Positions 32,145-42,235 of a stretch of 64,000 nt of DNA are shown one piece after another; within the stretch, counting starts at the first letter, position 1; every line of letters begins with the position of its first letter. Source of the stretch: Ovis canadensis (Eukaryota > Chordata > Mammalia > Artiodactyla > Bovidae); assembly GCF_042477335.2 (NCBI RefSeq), contig NC_091246.1, positions 252,307,001 to 252,371,000 on the forward strand, read 5' to 3'. The position numbers were made by a program, and so were the translations under genes. The notes under the pieces were generated by a model. The model searched no databases. It was given only the letters and a program-made list of their open reading frames with translations, and had not been told where the DNA came from.

Positions 32145-32290
32145 CCAAGTGTTGTTGGTGCCGTTCAGTCACTCCGTCATATCTGACTCTTTGTGACCCA
32201 GTGGGCTGCATCACGACAGGCTCCTCTGTCCTCCACTGTCTCCAAGAGTTTGCTCCAATTCATGTCCACTGAGTCTGTGACTCTTCCTGG
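32145..32290 (-). repeat. BovB-tail-like fragment, antisense
   Basis: gttgttggtgccgttcagtc, actccgtcatatctgactct, then ccaagagtttgctccaattc and atgtccactgagtctgtgac is a variant of the BovB terminus. A MIR-like remnant follows at 32290-32400. Confidence 0.7.
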
Positions 32291-32462
32291 GTTCATAACC
32301 CCGATTCTGTTACTTGCTCTGTGACCTTGGCCAAACTTTTTTGTGTCTCTGCAGCTAGGAAACTGGGGTAGTGGACAAACACCTGGGTTGAGCCTTGAAA
32401 CCATTTGGCATGGAGAATGTGCTTGGTACATTTTAGCTTTGAGAAAATTAAAAGTATATGGT

Positions 32463-32770
32463 GAAGACTTCCCTGGTGGTGCAGTGGTTAAGAATCTTCC
32501 TGCCAGTGTATGGGACACGGGTTCGATCCCTGGTCCAGGAGGATTCCACATGTGGGGCGACTGAGCCTGTGCTCCACAACTGCCGAGCCCATGCTCCAGA
32601 GCCCACGGGCCAGCTGCTGAAACCCTCGAGCTCTAAACTCCGTGCTCCTCGGCGAGAGGAGCCACCGCAGTGAGAGGCCGTGCTCTGCAACAAACAGGAG
32701 ACTCAGACTATAGGGAAAGGCCACGGGCGGCAGCGAAGACCCAGTGCGGCCAAAACTAAATCAATTAAAT
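32463..32770 (+). repeat. CHR-type SINE, sense, near full length
   Basis: The head is gacttccctggtggtgcagt, with acgggttcgatccctggtcc as B-box. The body includes gggcgactgagcctgtgctc and gccgagcccatgctccagag. The tail is gcagcgaagacccagtgcgg and ends in (AAAT)n-like sequence. Confidence 0.85.
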
Positions 32771-32827
32771 TCATTTTAAGATGTTTAAGTATACAGTGAA
32801 GGTGAATATTATTCCCTCTGCTTTGGC

Positions 32828-33040
32828 CATCCCAGGTGGCGCCAGTGGTGAAGAACCTGCCAGTGTAGGAGACACAAGAGCCTCCGGTTCGATCCCTGGG
32901 TAGGGAAGATCCCCTGGAGGAGGAAATGGCAACCCACACCAGTATCCTTGCCTGGAGAATCCCATGGACAGAGGAGCATGGCGGACTACCATCCATGGGG
33001 TTGCAGAGTCAGACACGACTGTAGCGACTTAGCATGCAGG
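32828..33040 (+). repeat. Bov-tA SINE, sense
   Basis: catcccaggtggcgccagtg, ctccggttcgatccctgggt, gatcccctggaggaggaaat and the tail gactgtagcgacttagcatg. Confidence 0.9.
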
Positions 33041-33104
33041 CACCCTCTGCTTTAACTCTTTCAGTTTGATTCTTTTATTAAAATTTTAAAAGTCTAGGGG
33101 GAAT

Positions 33105-33350
33105 AGAGAGGGGTGGACTGGGAGTTTGGGTTTGGTAGATGCAAACGATCATATTTAGAATGGATAAGCAATCAGGTCCTAATGTATATAGCACAGGGAG
33201 CTATCTTCAATATTCTTTAATGCCATAACGGAAAATATATTTTTTTAAACATATACATGTATATACTGAGTCACTTTGCTGTACAGAAGAGATTGGCACA
33301 ACGTTGTAAATCAACTGTACTTCTTTTAAAAAATAAAATATTTTTTAAAT
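33105..33350 (+). repeat. Artiodactyl L1 3' end, sense
   Basis: gtttggtagatgcaaacgat, gaatggataagcaatcaggt, tatagcacagggagctatct, ctgagtcactttgctgtaca and caacgttgtaaatcaactgt precede an A-rich end. This is a diagnostic order for ruminant L1. Confidence 0.85.
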
Positions 33351-33351
33351 C

Positions 33352-33478
33352 TAGGGAATTCCCTGGCTGTCCAGTGGTTAGAGCTTGAGATTTCACTTCT
33401 GGAGCTGAGTTCCATCCCTGCTTGGGGAACTAAGATTCCAGCAAGCCTCATGGTGTGGCTGGAAAAAAACATAATATG
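33352..33478 (+). repeat. CHR-type SINE fragment, sense
   Basis: gggaattccctggctgtcca, gttccatccctgcttgggga and actaagattccagcaagcct. It sits directly after the L1 A-rich tail. Confidence 0.75.
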
Positions 33479-34018
33479 AAAACGTGACCAAAAATGTTAG
33501 CATTTGTCTGTTCTGGGTGATAGATTCACAGATGCTTGTTACATTATAAACTGTACTCAAAAAAATAAATTTTCAAGACTGGGCCTGGGTAGTGGTGCCA
33601 TCTTGTGGCCACAGTTATTATCTTGAATTTAGCACCTTTGCAGAAGCTCCCGCACTTAAATTTGTCATTTCGGTCATGGAATAATACAGTCTTAGACGTC
33701 CTTAACCTTTCAGGGTAGAGAGGGACCGTCAAGGAGGCTCAGTTTTTCTTGATCACTTCTAGCCATGGGGTGCTTCTTCCCTCGAGAGAGGCTTGTGCCA
33801 TAATGGGACAGCCAGCCGAGTCTTCGGGAGTCTTCTGTCCCAAGCCTCCATGCCTGCCAGCACACAGGGGACCAAGAAGAGCATTTCATGACAGAGATGG
33901 GAAAACCAGGGTCCGGGGAACTGGGAGGCCTGCTCAGAGCTGCTCTCACAGGGCCATTAACCAGCTGGTTAACTGAGAGCAGGGATTTGTGAGGATACTG
34001 TAGTAGCCTCAGCATATA

Positions 34019-34228
34019 TTGTTGTTCCTGTTGAATCACTAAGTCGTGTCCGACTTTTGGCAACCCCAGGGACTGCAGCCCGCCAGGCTCCTCTGTCCAT
34101 GGGATTTCCCAGGCAAGAATACTGGAGTGCGTTGCCATGTCCTCCTCCAGGGAATCTGCCCCACCCAGGCATCAAGCCCGCATCTCCTGCCCTGGCAGGC
34201 GGATTCTTTACCGGGAGCCACCTTTTGT
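34019..34228 (-). repeat. Bov-tA SINE, antisense
   Basis: ttgttcctgttgaatcacta, agtcgtgtccgacttttggc, ctcctccagggaatctgccc and the head ttctttaccgggagccacct. Confidence 0.88.
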
Positions 34229-34349
34229 TCATGGCTGTGTCCTCAGCATGTACTAAGTTGCCATAAATACCTGTTTAGTGAATGGATGAAGAAAACTCTC
34301 AGCCCAGCCATCAGCAGTTGCGGGTCAATCACTTATTCTCAATAATTAT

Positions 34350-34545
34350 GTCTCTTTTTTTTAAGATTTTCAACGTGGACCCTTTTTAAAGTCTTTATTG
34401 AATTTATGAAAATACTACTTCTGTTTCAGGTTTTGGTTTTTTGGCTGTGAGGCATGTGGGGTGTTGGCTCCCTAAGCAGGGATCAAACCTGCACCCCATG
34501 AACTGGAAGGTAAAGTCTTAACCGCTGGCTCCCCAGGGAAGCCCC
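34350..34545 (-). repeat. CHR-type SINE, antisense
   Basis: A T-rich start, gtctttattgaatttatgaa, ttttggctgtgaggcatgtg, gggatcaaacctgcacccca and the head aaccgctggctccccaggga. Confidence 0.72.
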
Positions 34546-34554
34546 ACGAAGAAG

Positions 34555-34745
34555 AATTATTATAATGACTGACATTTGTTGAGGCCCCACTCTATGTCAG
34601 GCACTGCTCCAAGCTCTCCAGATACACTGATTCATACAAAGCTCACCACGACCTTGGGAGGGAAGTGGATGTGATCAATATTCCCCAACTTGCTAAGGGA
34701 TAACGCAGATCTTCAGTGAGTGGCTCAAGAAACGGCCCAGCCAGG
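34555..34745 (-). repeat. MIR-like remnant, antisense
   Basis: ttgttgaggccccactctat, gtcaggcactgctccaagct and caatattccccaacttgcta fit a diverged antisense MIR. Confidence 0.5.
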
Positions 34746-35639
34746 ATTTGTCTGGGAATTCTGGATTTTCCCAGAGGCTCAGAGCAGGGGAGGAAAACTA
34801 GATGGGAGTGACTGGCTCAGGGAGCCGGTGCTAATCACACGCCCATCTGGAGAAAGGCCAGCGTGGCCGTGCTGCGTTAGGGCTTATCCCTTGTCAAGAT
34901 TTTCAATTCCTCCACCTTTGCGGGGTTTGGGGGTGAACAGTGGCGGGGGGACCTGCAATTTTTCTTCTGGGTCCTCTTGGTGATTCAGTTTGAGGTTGGC
35001 CAAGAGAAACATCAGCAGGCAGTAACTTGCATCTCACTCCCATCGGCAGACGTGCATAGCCAGCAACGCGTCTCTGCCCTCTAAGTCTGGCTGTCTCCAC
35101 TGGCTGCTTGCACGGCCCATCAGCGGCGCCTCTCCCTGCAGCCCCGCTTCCCTAGCCTCCCCCACCCCACCCAGTCCTGGCCTCCACCACCTCCTGCTTG
35201 GACTCCTGCAGTTCCCAGCTGGTCCCCAGCAACCCCTCCCTGACAAACCTCATCCTCCTACGAGACTGCTTTTCATCTCGCTGAAACCCAGTTATGTGCA
35301 GACACCTCCACGGCTCCTACTGCAGAGCGAGAAGGCTGAGCCCCCACGGCTGCTCCAGGCCTGCCACCTGCAGGCCACCTCCTTGGCATTGCAGCCCGGC
35401 TTCCTGCCGCCTTTCCAACCAGCCTCTTCTCAATCTCTTTATGTATCTATCCATTTATGCCCTGCCTTGTTTCACACTGGGATGAAGGCGGCCGCTGATC
35501 AAGACTCATTCTGCCAAGAGGATGCTCGGGTCTCAGAGCCTAGTGCCAAGGATGCCACCCCATGAAGTCCTCCATTTGAACCTGGCCCCTGAGCGCTTTC
35601 TGCGTGCCCGCCAGTCAGCCCCACCTCCAGTTGTGTAAT

Positions 35640-35842
35640 CTGACTTCGCTCAGTTGTGTCCAACTCTTTGCGACCCCCTTAACTGTAGCCTACCAGGCTC
35701 CTCCGTCCATGGAATTTTCCAGGGAAGAGTACTGGAATGGGTTGCCATTTCCTTCTCCAGGGGATCTTCCCGACTCAGGCATCGAACCCGCATCTCCCAC
35801 ATTGTAGGCAGATGCTTTATCATCTGAGCCACCTGAGAAGCA
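35640..35842 (-). repeat. Bov-tA SINE, antisense
   Basis: cgctcagttgtgtccaactc, ccttaactgtagcctaccag, ccttctccaggggatcttcc and tatcatctgagccacctgag. Confidence 0.88.
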
Positions 35843-36227
35843 AAAGGCTTACTAATATGGCCAGAGATTGTCCCTGCCTGAGAGGTCACTGAGCGCCGCG
35901 TGCATATGGAGATACGTACTTTTCTCCAACACAATTCCACGACAAGGGACAAAGGACCACCCAGGATCGCTGTGTCCTGCACAACTGCAAGGAGCGCCAT
36001 TCTGTAGTTGGGAAGTCCACAACCTACACAACAGTGAAGAGCAGCCACGCAGGGAAAGCTTGGAATCCGGGAGAAACCAGGTGTGTACACACAACTGTTA
36101 CCACCAGAAGGCGCTAGATTGGAATCTGGGGGCCACTGTCTGCCAGCCTGGGGAAAGCACTCCCAGAGCAAAAAGGTGCTCATTTCACATTTGCAAAATG
36201 AAGATCCCCCATGGATGAGAAATGATC

Positions 36228-36440
36228 TAGCTTCCCGGGTGGTGCTAGTGGTAAAGAATTTGCCTGCCAGTGCAGGAGACATAAGAACCAGGGATTCAAT
36301 CCCTGGGTTGGGAAGATCCCCTGAAGGAAATAGCAAGCCACTCCAGTGTTCTTGCCTAGAGAAGCCCATGGACAGGGGAGTCTGGTGAGCTACAGTCTAC
36401 AGGGCCGCAAAGAGTCAGCCACGCCTGAAGCAACTTAGCA
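36228..36440 (+). repeat. Bov-tA SINE, sense
   Basis: gcttcccgggtggtgctagt, gcctgccagtgcaggagaca, gattcaatccctgggttggg and the tail gcctgaagcaacttagcagg. Confidence 0.9.
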
Positions 36441-36657
36441 GGCATCTACAGACTGCCTAGTATTGGTGGTTACAGCAACGCACGTGAGGAAGAATGGATC
36501 AGAGAACCACCACCTGCCTGGTCTCAGTGAAAAGTCTGGGATCCCCAACTTCAGCCACAGGCAGGCAATGACAATAAATCCATAGGGTCATTTTGAAGGG
36601 AAAAGGACTCCAAGCATTGTCCACCATCCAGCCTGGCACATAGTAGGTGATCAACAA

Positions 36658-36845
36658 ATGGAAAGATTGAAGGCAGGAGGAGAAGGGGACGACAGAGGAT
36701 GAGATGGTTGGATGGCATCACCGACTCAATGGACATGAGTTTGAGTAAAGCCCGGGAATTGGTGATGGACAGGGAGGCCTGGCATGCTGCAGTCCATGGG
36801 GTCGCAAAGGGTCGGACATGACTGAGCAACTGAACTGAACTGAAC
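36658..36845 (+). mobile_element. BovB LINE 3' terminus, sense
   Basis: ggaaagattgaaggcaggag, ggacgacagaggatgagatg, ggtgatggacagggaggcct and ctgagcaactgaactgaact. Only about the last 190 bases of the element are present. Confidence 0.9.
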
Positions 36846-36879
36846 CAACGGCAGTTCCTAAGATTGTACCGAGGAGAGT

Positions 36880-37055
36880 GATTCAGCCAGACTGCCTGGG
36901 TTCAAGTCCTGTTGGAGACTTTTCTCAACCCCTAGGCAAGTTACTTAATTCCCCTGCACTTCTGAGGCCTCTTCTATAAAATGAGGGCAGTTATTGCTTT
37001 GCCTGGGAATGGTGAGGGTGAAGTGAGTCAATTTACATAAAGTACTAAGCAAGGC
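36880..37055 (+). repeat. MIR SINE, sense
   Basis: agccagactgcctgggttca, gcaagttacttaattcccct, ctcttctataaaatgagggc and catttacataaagtactaag. Confidence 0.7.
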
Positions 37056-37444
37056 ATCCCACTTTGCGTATCAGTCTGTAACCACTGCTTTTGTCTGTTT
37101 CCCGTTCTCCTGAGGCCAGGCCAGGCTGGGGCGGCGGGAAGGGCTGCGGCTGGGTCACTCCGAGGGTAGAAGCGGTCATAGGCCCAGGGGGGTCAAAGGT
37201 CAAAGTCAGAATCGGGGTTCTCGAGGCCCACCCAAGGTACACATGAGGCCAGAAACAGCCTCTGCAGGAAGGAAGTGGGGAGCCAGGAGCCAGGAGGGGC
37301 TGCAAGGAAGTGGGGACCCCTAGGATGTGGGGGGGGCCTGCAGACCATGCTCTCCTTGGGGGTCCTCCCAGGGCTCGATGCGCAGCCTGAGGCCCTCCCC
37401 TCGGGGCACCCTGAGACAGCAGAGCCTCCCGGCGAGCATGAGAA

Positions 37445-38565
37445 AACGGGTGTTGAAGGAATTTATTCACGAGAAAACTCAGGGTCCCTCGGGGAGACAG
37501 TCTACTGGTTACAAGCTCCAGAAGCTCTTGTCGGGTCAGCCGTGAGGGCCGGGGCGCCCCGTGGCAGGGGGCTGGGGGGCCGGCAGGGGTCTGGGACAGA
37601 AGAGCGGGTGCAGGCAGCTGTGGGTGCTGAGGGGGCTCCTCCCTTCCCGCCTGCCCGCCGCCCCCCGGGGACCCCCGCCCTCTCTGGGGCTAAAGTGCAG
37701 CTGGGAGGCGGGGGCAGGGCCAGGGCACTGGAGCACCTCGGGGTCAAGGGGCGCCCCACGAGCCCTTGTGGCACCTCTCCCTCACTTCTTGAGGCTCACC
37801 CCAAGTCCGCACTCCACCATGTCCCTCCTGGGAACCCTCTGGGTAAGGGAGACCCCTCCCCAGCATCAGATGTGTAGAGAGGGTTCCCCAAGAGGGTGAG
37901 GCTGGCTCCACCAACTTTGAGGGGCCTGGAGCATGTGGGGGGGCACTGAGATCTGGGTGGGCGGGAGGGAGGGAGGGAGGAGGGAGGGGTGCTGTCTGAT
38001 GGAGAGGGTCATCCCCTCCTCCCGGCCCAGAAGGTCCTGCCACCCCGGCCTCGCATCACCCCCAAGGAAGCCGAAGAAGCCAGTGAGCCTGGCTCCCCGC
38101 TCCAGGGCCAGGAGTCAGCGGGGGCCTGCCCAGGCCTGACTCCCAACCACGGGAGGGCACCTCAGTGCCACCAGGAGATGTTGCTCTGGGGGTGGGGGGC
38201 AGTGGGCCTTGGCACAGTTTGGAATGCCTCGCCAACTCAGCAGCCTAGCTAGCGACCCCTCTCCCTCCCAAACAAGGGCACACATCTCAGAGGCGGTCAG
38301 GAAGAGAGCTCCCCTCGCCCCGAAAAAGAGCCCTGAAGATCTCTGCCCCTGCCCCCGACTCTGGAATATATTAAATTGTGCAGCTTGGCCCCAGCCCCAC
38401 CCCCTTCAGATCTCCATGACAACCGGGAAGCCTTCCAAGTCCAAGTCTGAATCCAAGTCCATCCAGTGCCAAAGGGGGGCTTCAGCCTCTCCCCCTAACT
38501 CTTCCCCGGGAGGGCGAGACCCCCACATTCCACAGGGAGTGGGAGGGGAGGGAGACTCGGGGGCC
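37445..38565 (-). other. NBL1: NBL1 3' UTR (predicted)
   Basis: It runs from the base after the NBL1 stop to about 18 bases past an AATAAA on the - strand (complement of 37462-37467). The length of about 1.1 kb suits the roughly 2 kb NBL1 mRNA. On the + strand it carries a gggagggagggaggg-type run at 37965-37990, so the transcript has a C/T-rich stretch there. Open frames in this region on either strand are not supported as genes. Confidence 0.7.
37462..37467 (-). terminator. Polyadenylation signal AATAAA for NBL1
   Basis: The - strand reads gagtttt...gtgaataaattccttc here. It is the first canonical signal downstream of the NBL1 stop in the transcribed direction. Confidence 0.65.
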
Positions 38566-38817
38566 TCAGTCCTCAGCCCCCTCTTCCTCGGCGTGGGGGG
38601 CCCCGGGGGGGTCCTCGGGCTCGGGGGCCTGCCCCCCGGGGTGGGGGTGGGGGTGGGCGCCGGGCTGGGCCCCCTGCGCGTCCTCGCCCTGCACGTAGAC
38701 GCTCAGCCCCTCGTGGCTGGGCTCCTTGCCACAGGCCTGGCAGCTGCAGTGCAGAATCTTCTCCACCAGCTTGTCCACCCGGGGCACCTCCTCGTGGCCG
38801 GGGCACTCCAAGGTCAC
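38566..38817 (-). CDS. NBL1: NBL1 coding exon 3 (second half of cystine knot, acidic tail)
   Basis: The exon follows a tgcccag acceptor and encodes residues 94-176, ending G-A-E-D and TGA (complement of 38566-38568). It starts V-T-L-E-C-P-G-H and carries cysteines C98, C117, C119 and C122 of the DAN-type cystine knot. The tail follows: a short His-Pro repeat (H-P-H-P-H-P, encoded by gtgggggtgggg-type sequence), then a Pro/Glu-rich end. The human tail as I recall it has a longer His-Pro run, which accounts for most of the 176 versus about 181 residue difference. The acidic tail is likely disordered. Confidence 0.95.
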   Translation of the reverse strand: MTLECPGHEEVPRVDKLVEKILHCSCQACGKEPSHEGLSVYVQGEDAQGAQPGAHPHPHPGGQAPEPEDPPGAPHAEEEGAED

Positions 38818-39189
38818 CTGGGCAGGGCAGATGGAAGAGGAGAGGCGTTTCCAAGGGCCTGGGGCAGGCAGGGAGGCCCCGAGGGCAACCCGCATCACAG
38901 TGCCAAGAATCACCAGAGACCCCAGGAGCCTGAGCCGCCCCCCCCCCCCGGGGCACCTGGGCACAGTCGGGGGAGACGAAGGGGTGAGTCCCTGCAGGAG
39001 CCTCCTGGCCTGTCTTCCCACATCCTGCCACCTTCCTCCCCAGCGCCAGGCAGCCAGGAGACCCCCAAACAGCCCGCCCTGCCTGAACTGGCCCCCAGGG
39101 CTCCCACTGCCCTCACCCAGAGCCCCTGACTCCTCACAGGCTGCCTGCCGCAGACCCCCCACTCCCGCCCTCGACCTTGCCCCCCTTCT

Positions 39190-39375
39190 GCCAGCTCCCT
39201 GCTGCCTCATCTGCCTGAGATTTTGCATAAGCCGTTCCCTCTGCCTGGGAGGGCCTTACGCACCCACCCCGCTCCCCGCTGCCCCAGACTTTGCCCAATT
39301 AACTTCCCCTGAACCTCTGGATCTAAGCCCAGACACTGCTTCCTGGATGCAAAGGGCAGGTGCAAAGGCCATGTG
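39190..39375 (+). repeat. L2-like LINE remnant in NBL1 intron 3
   Basis: gccagctccctgctgcctca, gccgttccctctgcctggga and ccaattaacttcccctgaac resemble the L2 3' end, in the orientation opposite to NBL1. The other parts of this 927-base intron are unique, with a 12-base C run at 38938-38949. Confidence 0.5.
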
Positions 39376-39744
39376 GTGATCGCAAGCCAAGTAGGTATGA
39401 GAGACCAAAAGCAGGTGGGTTGGTGTCAAGGGTCCAGCTGGTACAGAAGGTGAGAGAGGCAGGATGAAGCTTGGAAGGCTGGCGAGCCAGGGCATGGCTT
39501 GTGGATGGGCCTTAAGGGGCACGGCGGAGATCTGGGTCTCATTCTCTAACGGTGGGACGCCTCCGAGAGCATTTCAACAAGCGGCTGATGTCAGAAGCAA
39601 GCTTCAGAAAGAGCTCGTCTCCTGCAGGTGCTGTCGTCAGACGTGCGAACCCCCAGGCGGCAAGGACCGCGCGTGCCCCCAGCAGCGGCCCCGCACCCGC
39701 GGGGCCCAGGCTCGGGGAGGCCGGGCCGGGCGGGCTGTACTCAC

Positions 39745-39856
39745 GATCTCCCACATGGACTGGGCCGGCATGCAGGAATCACAGTGCACCAAGGACTCGG
39801 TCGACTGCGGGAAGGTGTTGGGGACGCTGTAGCTGAAGCACTGTCCCAGGCAGGCC
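39745..39856 (-). CDS. NBL1: NBL1 coding exon 2 (cystine-knot core)
   Basis: This 112-bp exon has a ctctcacag acceptor and a gtgagt donor. Its first base completes R56; residues 57-93 follow, and it ends in phase 0 at M-W-E-I. It contains the [10 protein letters not shown] core (C58, C62) and C-D-S-C (C81, C84), the central part of the CTCK/DAN domain. Removing the 121-base intron joins Q-N-R to A-C-L exactly. Reading the alternative frame through the donor would give V-S-T-A, which is intron sequence. Confidence 0.95.
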
Positions 39857-39977
39857 CTGTGAGAGGAGACCGCTGTCCGCGTCGCTGCGGCGGCACCAGG
39901 CACTGGCAGCCCGTCTCCTTCCTCCGCTCTGGGCCCCTGCGCGGACCCCACCCAGCCACCACCCCCCGGGATCCCAC

Positions 39978-40144
39978 CTGTTCTGGATGGACTTCGCCTC
40001 ACAGCCACTGTGGCCCACGATCTGGGTGATGTTCTTCGCCTCACACCAGGCGCTCTTATCCGGGAACAGGGCCAGCTTGTTGATGGGCGGAGGTGCAGCC
40101 AGCACCATGACGGGCAGGACAGCCCCCACCAGGACCCGCAGCAT
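39978..40144 (-). CDS. NBL1: NBL1 coding exon 1 (signal peptide and N-terminus)
   Basis: ATG is the complement of 40142-40144 (context gggcacgATGC, with A at -3). The exon ends at a gtggga donor in phase 2. Residues 1-16 form a signal peptide ([11 protein letters not shown]...), with likely cleavage before A-P-P-P. The mature chain then has C34 and C48, an N-glycosylation sequon N38-I-T, and ends S-I-Q-N. The exon itself begins at about 40166 after a gtgctcagtcctag acceptor, leaving 22 bases of 5' UTR. A longer open frame starts 12 codons upstream but crosses that acceptor, so I chose the start that gives the conserved signal peptide. Confidence 0.95.
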
Positions 40145-40234
40145 CGTGCCCACGGCCTCTGGAGCCCTAGGACTGAGCACAGACCGCAGGTGAGGCCGGC
40201 AGGGCCCGGGGGGCTGGGCAGAGGGCGGCGGCAG

Positions 40235-40445
40235 TGGTGTTACAGGTGTGACCCCTGACTCCCTGGGTTCAAGCCCTATCTCTACCGCTTCCTAGCCAAG
40301 CACAACCTTGGACAAGTTATTTCTCCTGTAGGAAACTCAGACCTGGGGCTGCTAATATTGCGAGCATCGGATATGTATCGTGGAGATTAAATAAGGTATT
40401 TCATGAAAAGCTCTGAGCAGAGAGACCAGCAGATAATACACATTG
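40235..40445 (+). repeat. MIR SINE, sense
   Basis: gactccctgggttcaagccc, ctctaccgcttcctagccaa, cttggacaagttatttctcc and gagattaaataaggtatttc. Confidence 0.75.
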
Positions 40446-40502
40446 CATATGTGTTAGTCATCTTTATAACTTGCTTTGTAGCTTTAAAGTAAGTTACTTT
40501 TC

Positions 40503-40850
40503 AGTCAGTTCAGTTCCGTCGCTCAGTCGTGTCCAACTCTTTGCGACCCCATGGACACAGCACGCCAGGCCTCCCTGTCCATCGCCAACTCCCAGAGTTT
40601 ACTCAAACTCATGTCCATTGAGTCGATGATGCCATCCAACCATCTCATCCTCTGTCGTCCCCTTCTCCTCCTGCCTTCAATCTTTCCCAGCATCATGGTC
40701 TTTTCAAATGAGTCAGATTTTCACAAGCATGTGGCCAAAGTATTGGAGTTTCAGCTTCAGCATCATTCCTCCGGTGAGCACCCAGGACTGAGCTCCTTTA
40801 GGATGGACTGGCTGGATCTCCTTGCCATCCAAGGGGCTTTCAAGAGCTAC
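40503..40850 (-). mobile_element. BovB LINE 3' terminus, antisense
   Basis: cagtcagttcagttccgtcg, gatgatgccatccaaccatc, gtggccaaagtattggagtt and ctccttgccatccaaggggc. A weak flanking direct repeat (agttactttt / agctactttt) could be the target duplication. Confidence 0.9.
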
Positions 40851-40874
40851 TTTTAACCTTCATGTATGTATCTG

Positions 40875-41018
40875 GCTGGCCCGGTCTGAGCTGGGGCGTG
40901 CGGGATCTTCGGTCATTGCAGCAGCGTGGGGGATCTAGTTCCTGACCGGGGACCAAACCCTGCCCGCTGCATTAGGAGTGCGGAGGCCCAGCCGCCGGGC
41001 CATCAGGTAAGCCCCAAG
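40875..41018 (-). repeat. CHR-type SINE fragment, antisense
   Basis: gctggggcgtgcgggatctt, gatctagttcctgaccgggg, accaaaccctgcccgctgca and gccgggccatcaggtaagcc. Confidence 0.7.
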
Positions 41019-41467
41019 CAGATTACTCTTTATCTCTGGACCTCACTTTCTTCAACTAAGAAGGGTGGGGTATAAAAGGGTGGTGGTGATGCTGTGTGAC
41101 GATGGACTGTGGTGCGTACTGAACCCGTTTCCAAGCACCCGGCTGAGTCCCGAGCAGTCACTAGCCCCTCCTCACTGGACTGCTGTGGGTCCTCCAGGGC
41201 CACGCCTCCTGTCACCAGCGTGGCTACCAGCATTCCGGCATCGGGAAAGCTAACCATCTCCCTGTCACTGTGAAATCTTGGGCCCCTTTGGCTGGCTGAA
41301 CCTCGGGTGAAAAAGAAAAAACAGCCCCAAACTAGACTGTATTGCTCTTCTGGATGCTCCAAGTCCAAAGTCGACACACACATCACTGTCTGCGGCTCCA
41401 TTCTACCCTCTGAGTCAAACAAGAGATGATCCAAGCCAAGGGCCGGACCCTCTGAATTGCCTGGAGC

Positions 41468-41735
41468 GAGGCTGCTGCTGCTAAGTCGCTTCAGTCGTGT
41501 CCGACTCTGTGCAACCCCAAAGATGGCAGCCCACCAGGCTCCGCCATCCCTGGGATTCTCCAGGCAAGAGCACTGGAGTGGGTTCCCATTTCCTTCTCCA
41601 ATGCATGAAACTGAAAAGGGAAAGTGAAGTCGCTCAGTCATGTATGACTCTTGGCGACCCCATGGACTGCAGCCCACCAGGCTCCTCTGTCCAAGGGATT
41701 TTCCAGGTAAGAGTGCTCGAGTGGGGTGCCATGCA
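41468..41735 (-). repeat. BovA2 SINE (two-part), antisense
   Basis: gctgctgctgctaagtcgct and the first monomer (gcaaccccaaagatggcagc) are followed by the linker atgcatgaaactgaaaaggg and a second monomer (tcgctcagtcatgtatgact). The head is truncated near gagtggggtgccatgc. Confidence 0.9.
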
Positions 41736-42049
41736 CCAAGGCGCTAATAGAATCTGCCAGCAGAGGGCGCTGCAGGGCAGCGTGTGTGTCCGAAGCGTGG
41801 GCTCAGGGGGGATCTTCCCAGTGTCCCCCAGCTTCATCCTCTGCAGGTTTCACCGACGGCCCCCTGCAAAAACCGTGGAGGAGGGAAGCTTCAGAGACAT
41901 TCGGAAATGAGGGCAGTGCTTACAAGGCGGTCCTCTGGGGGCAAGACACTGGGGTAAAGGCCCTGGACTGGGAGTCAGGCATCCACGTGTGCCGTGAGAC
42001 CCTGGACACTCCAGCCTCAGGGTCCCCACCTGTAATATGAGTGAGGTGC

Positions 42050-42235
42050 CCCGCACTGCCGATTTGCAAACCTGGTAGGGCATCAGAATTCCCTGGGGAC
42101 TCGTGGAGTGGAAGTTGCAGGGTGGGGTGTTTGTTTTGTTTTTACAAGCTTCCATGGTGGTTCTGATACGCAGGGTGGGCTTAAGAAGTGGTCTGGCTCA
42201 GTCAAACTGGGGTTCTGTGCCTCAGGACAGTCCCC
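42050..42235. repeat. MER5-like hAT remnant
   Basis: gcatcagaattccctgggga, ctcgtggagtggaagttgca, and the near-palindromic partner ttctgatacgcagggtgggc suggest a MER5-type element. Confidence 0.5.

Larger units (their letters stand above)
29421..37444. other. Intergenic region between HTR6 (5' side) and NBL1 (3' side)
   Basis: No gene is seen. It holds Bov-tA copies (29655, 31021, 32828, 34019, 35640, 36228) and BovB pieces (30164, 32145, 36658). It also holds two artiodactyl L1 3' ends (31930, 33105) and CHR-type SINEs (32463, 33352, 34350). 31290-31860, 33560-34010 and 34720-35640 look like old or unique sequence; 35100-35500 has L2-like composition. Confidence 0.65.

Noticed and set aside
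38209-39129. 306-codon open frame on the + strand over NBL1 exon 3
   Set aside because: Antisense of the NBL1 terminal exon, its UTR and intron; no domain.
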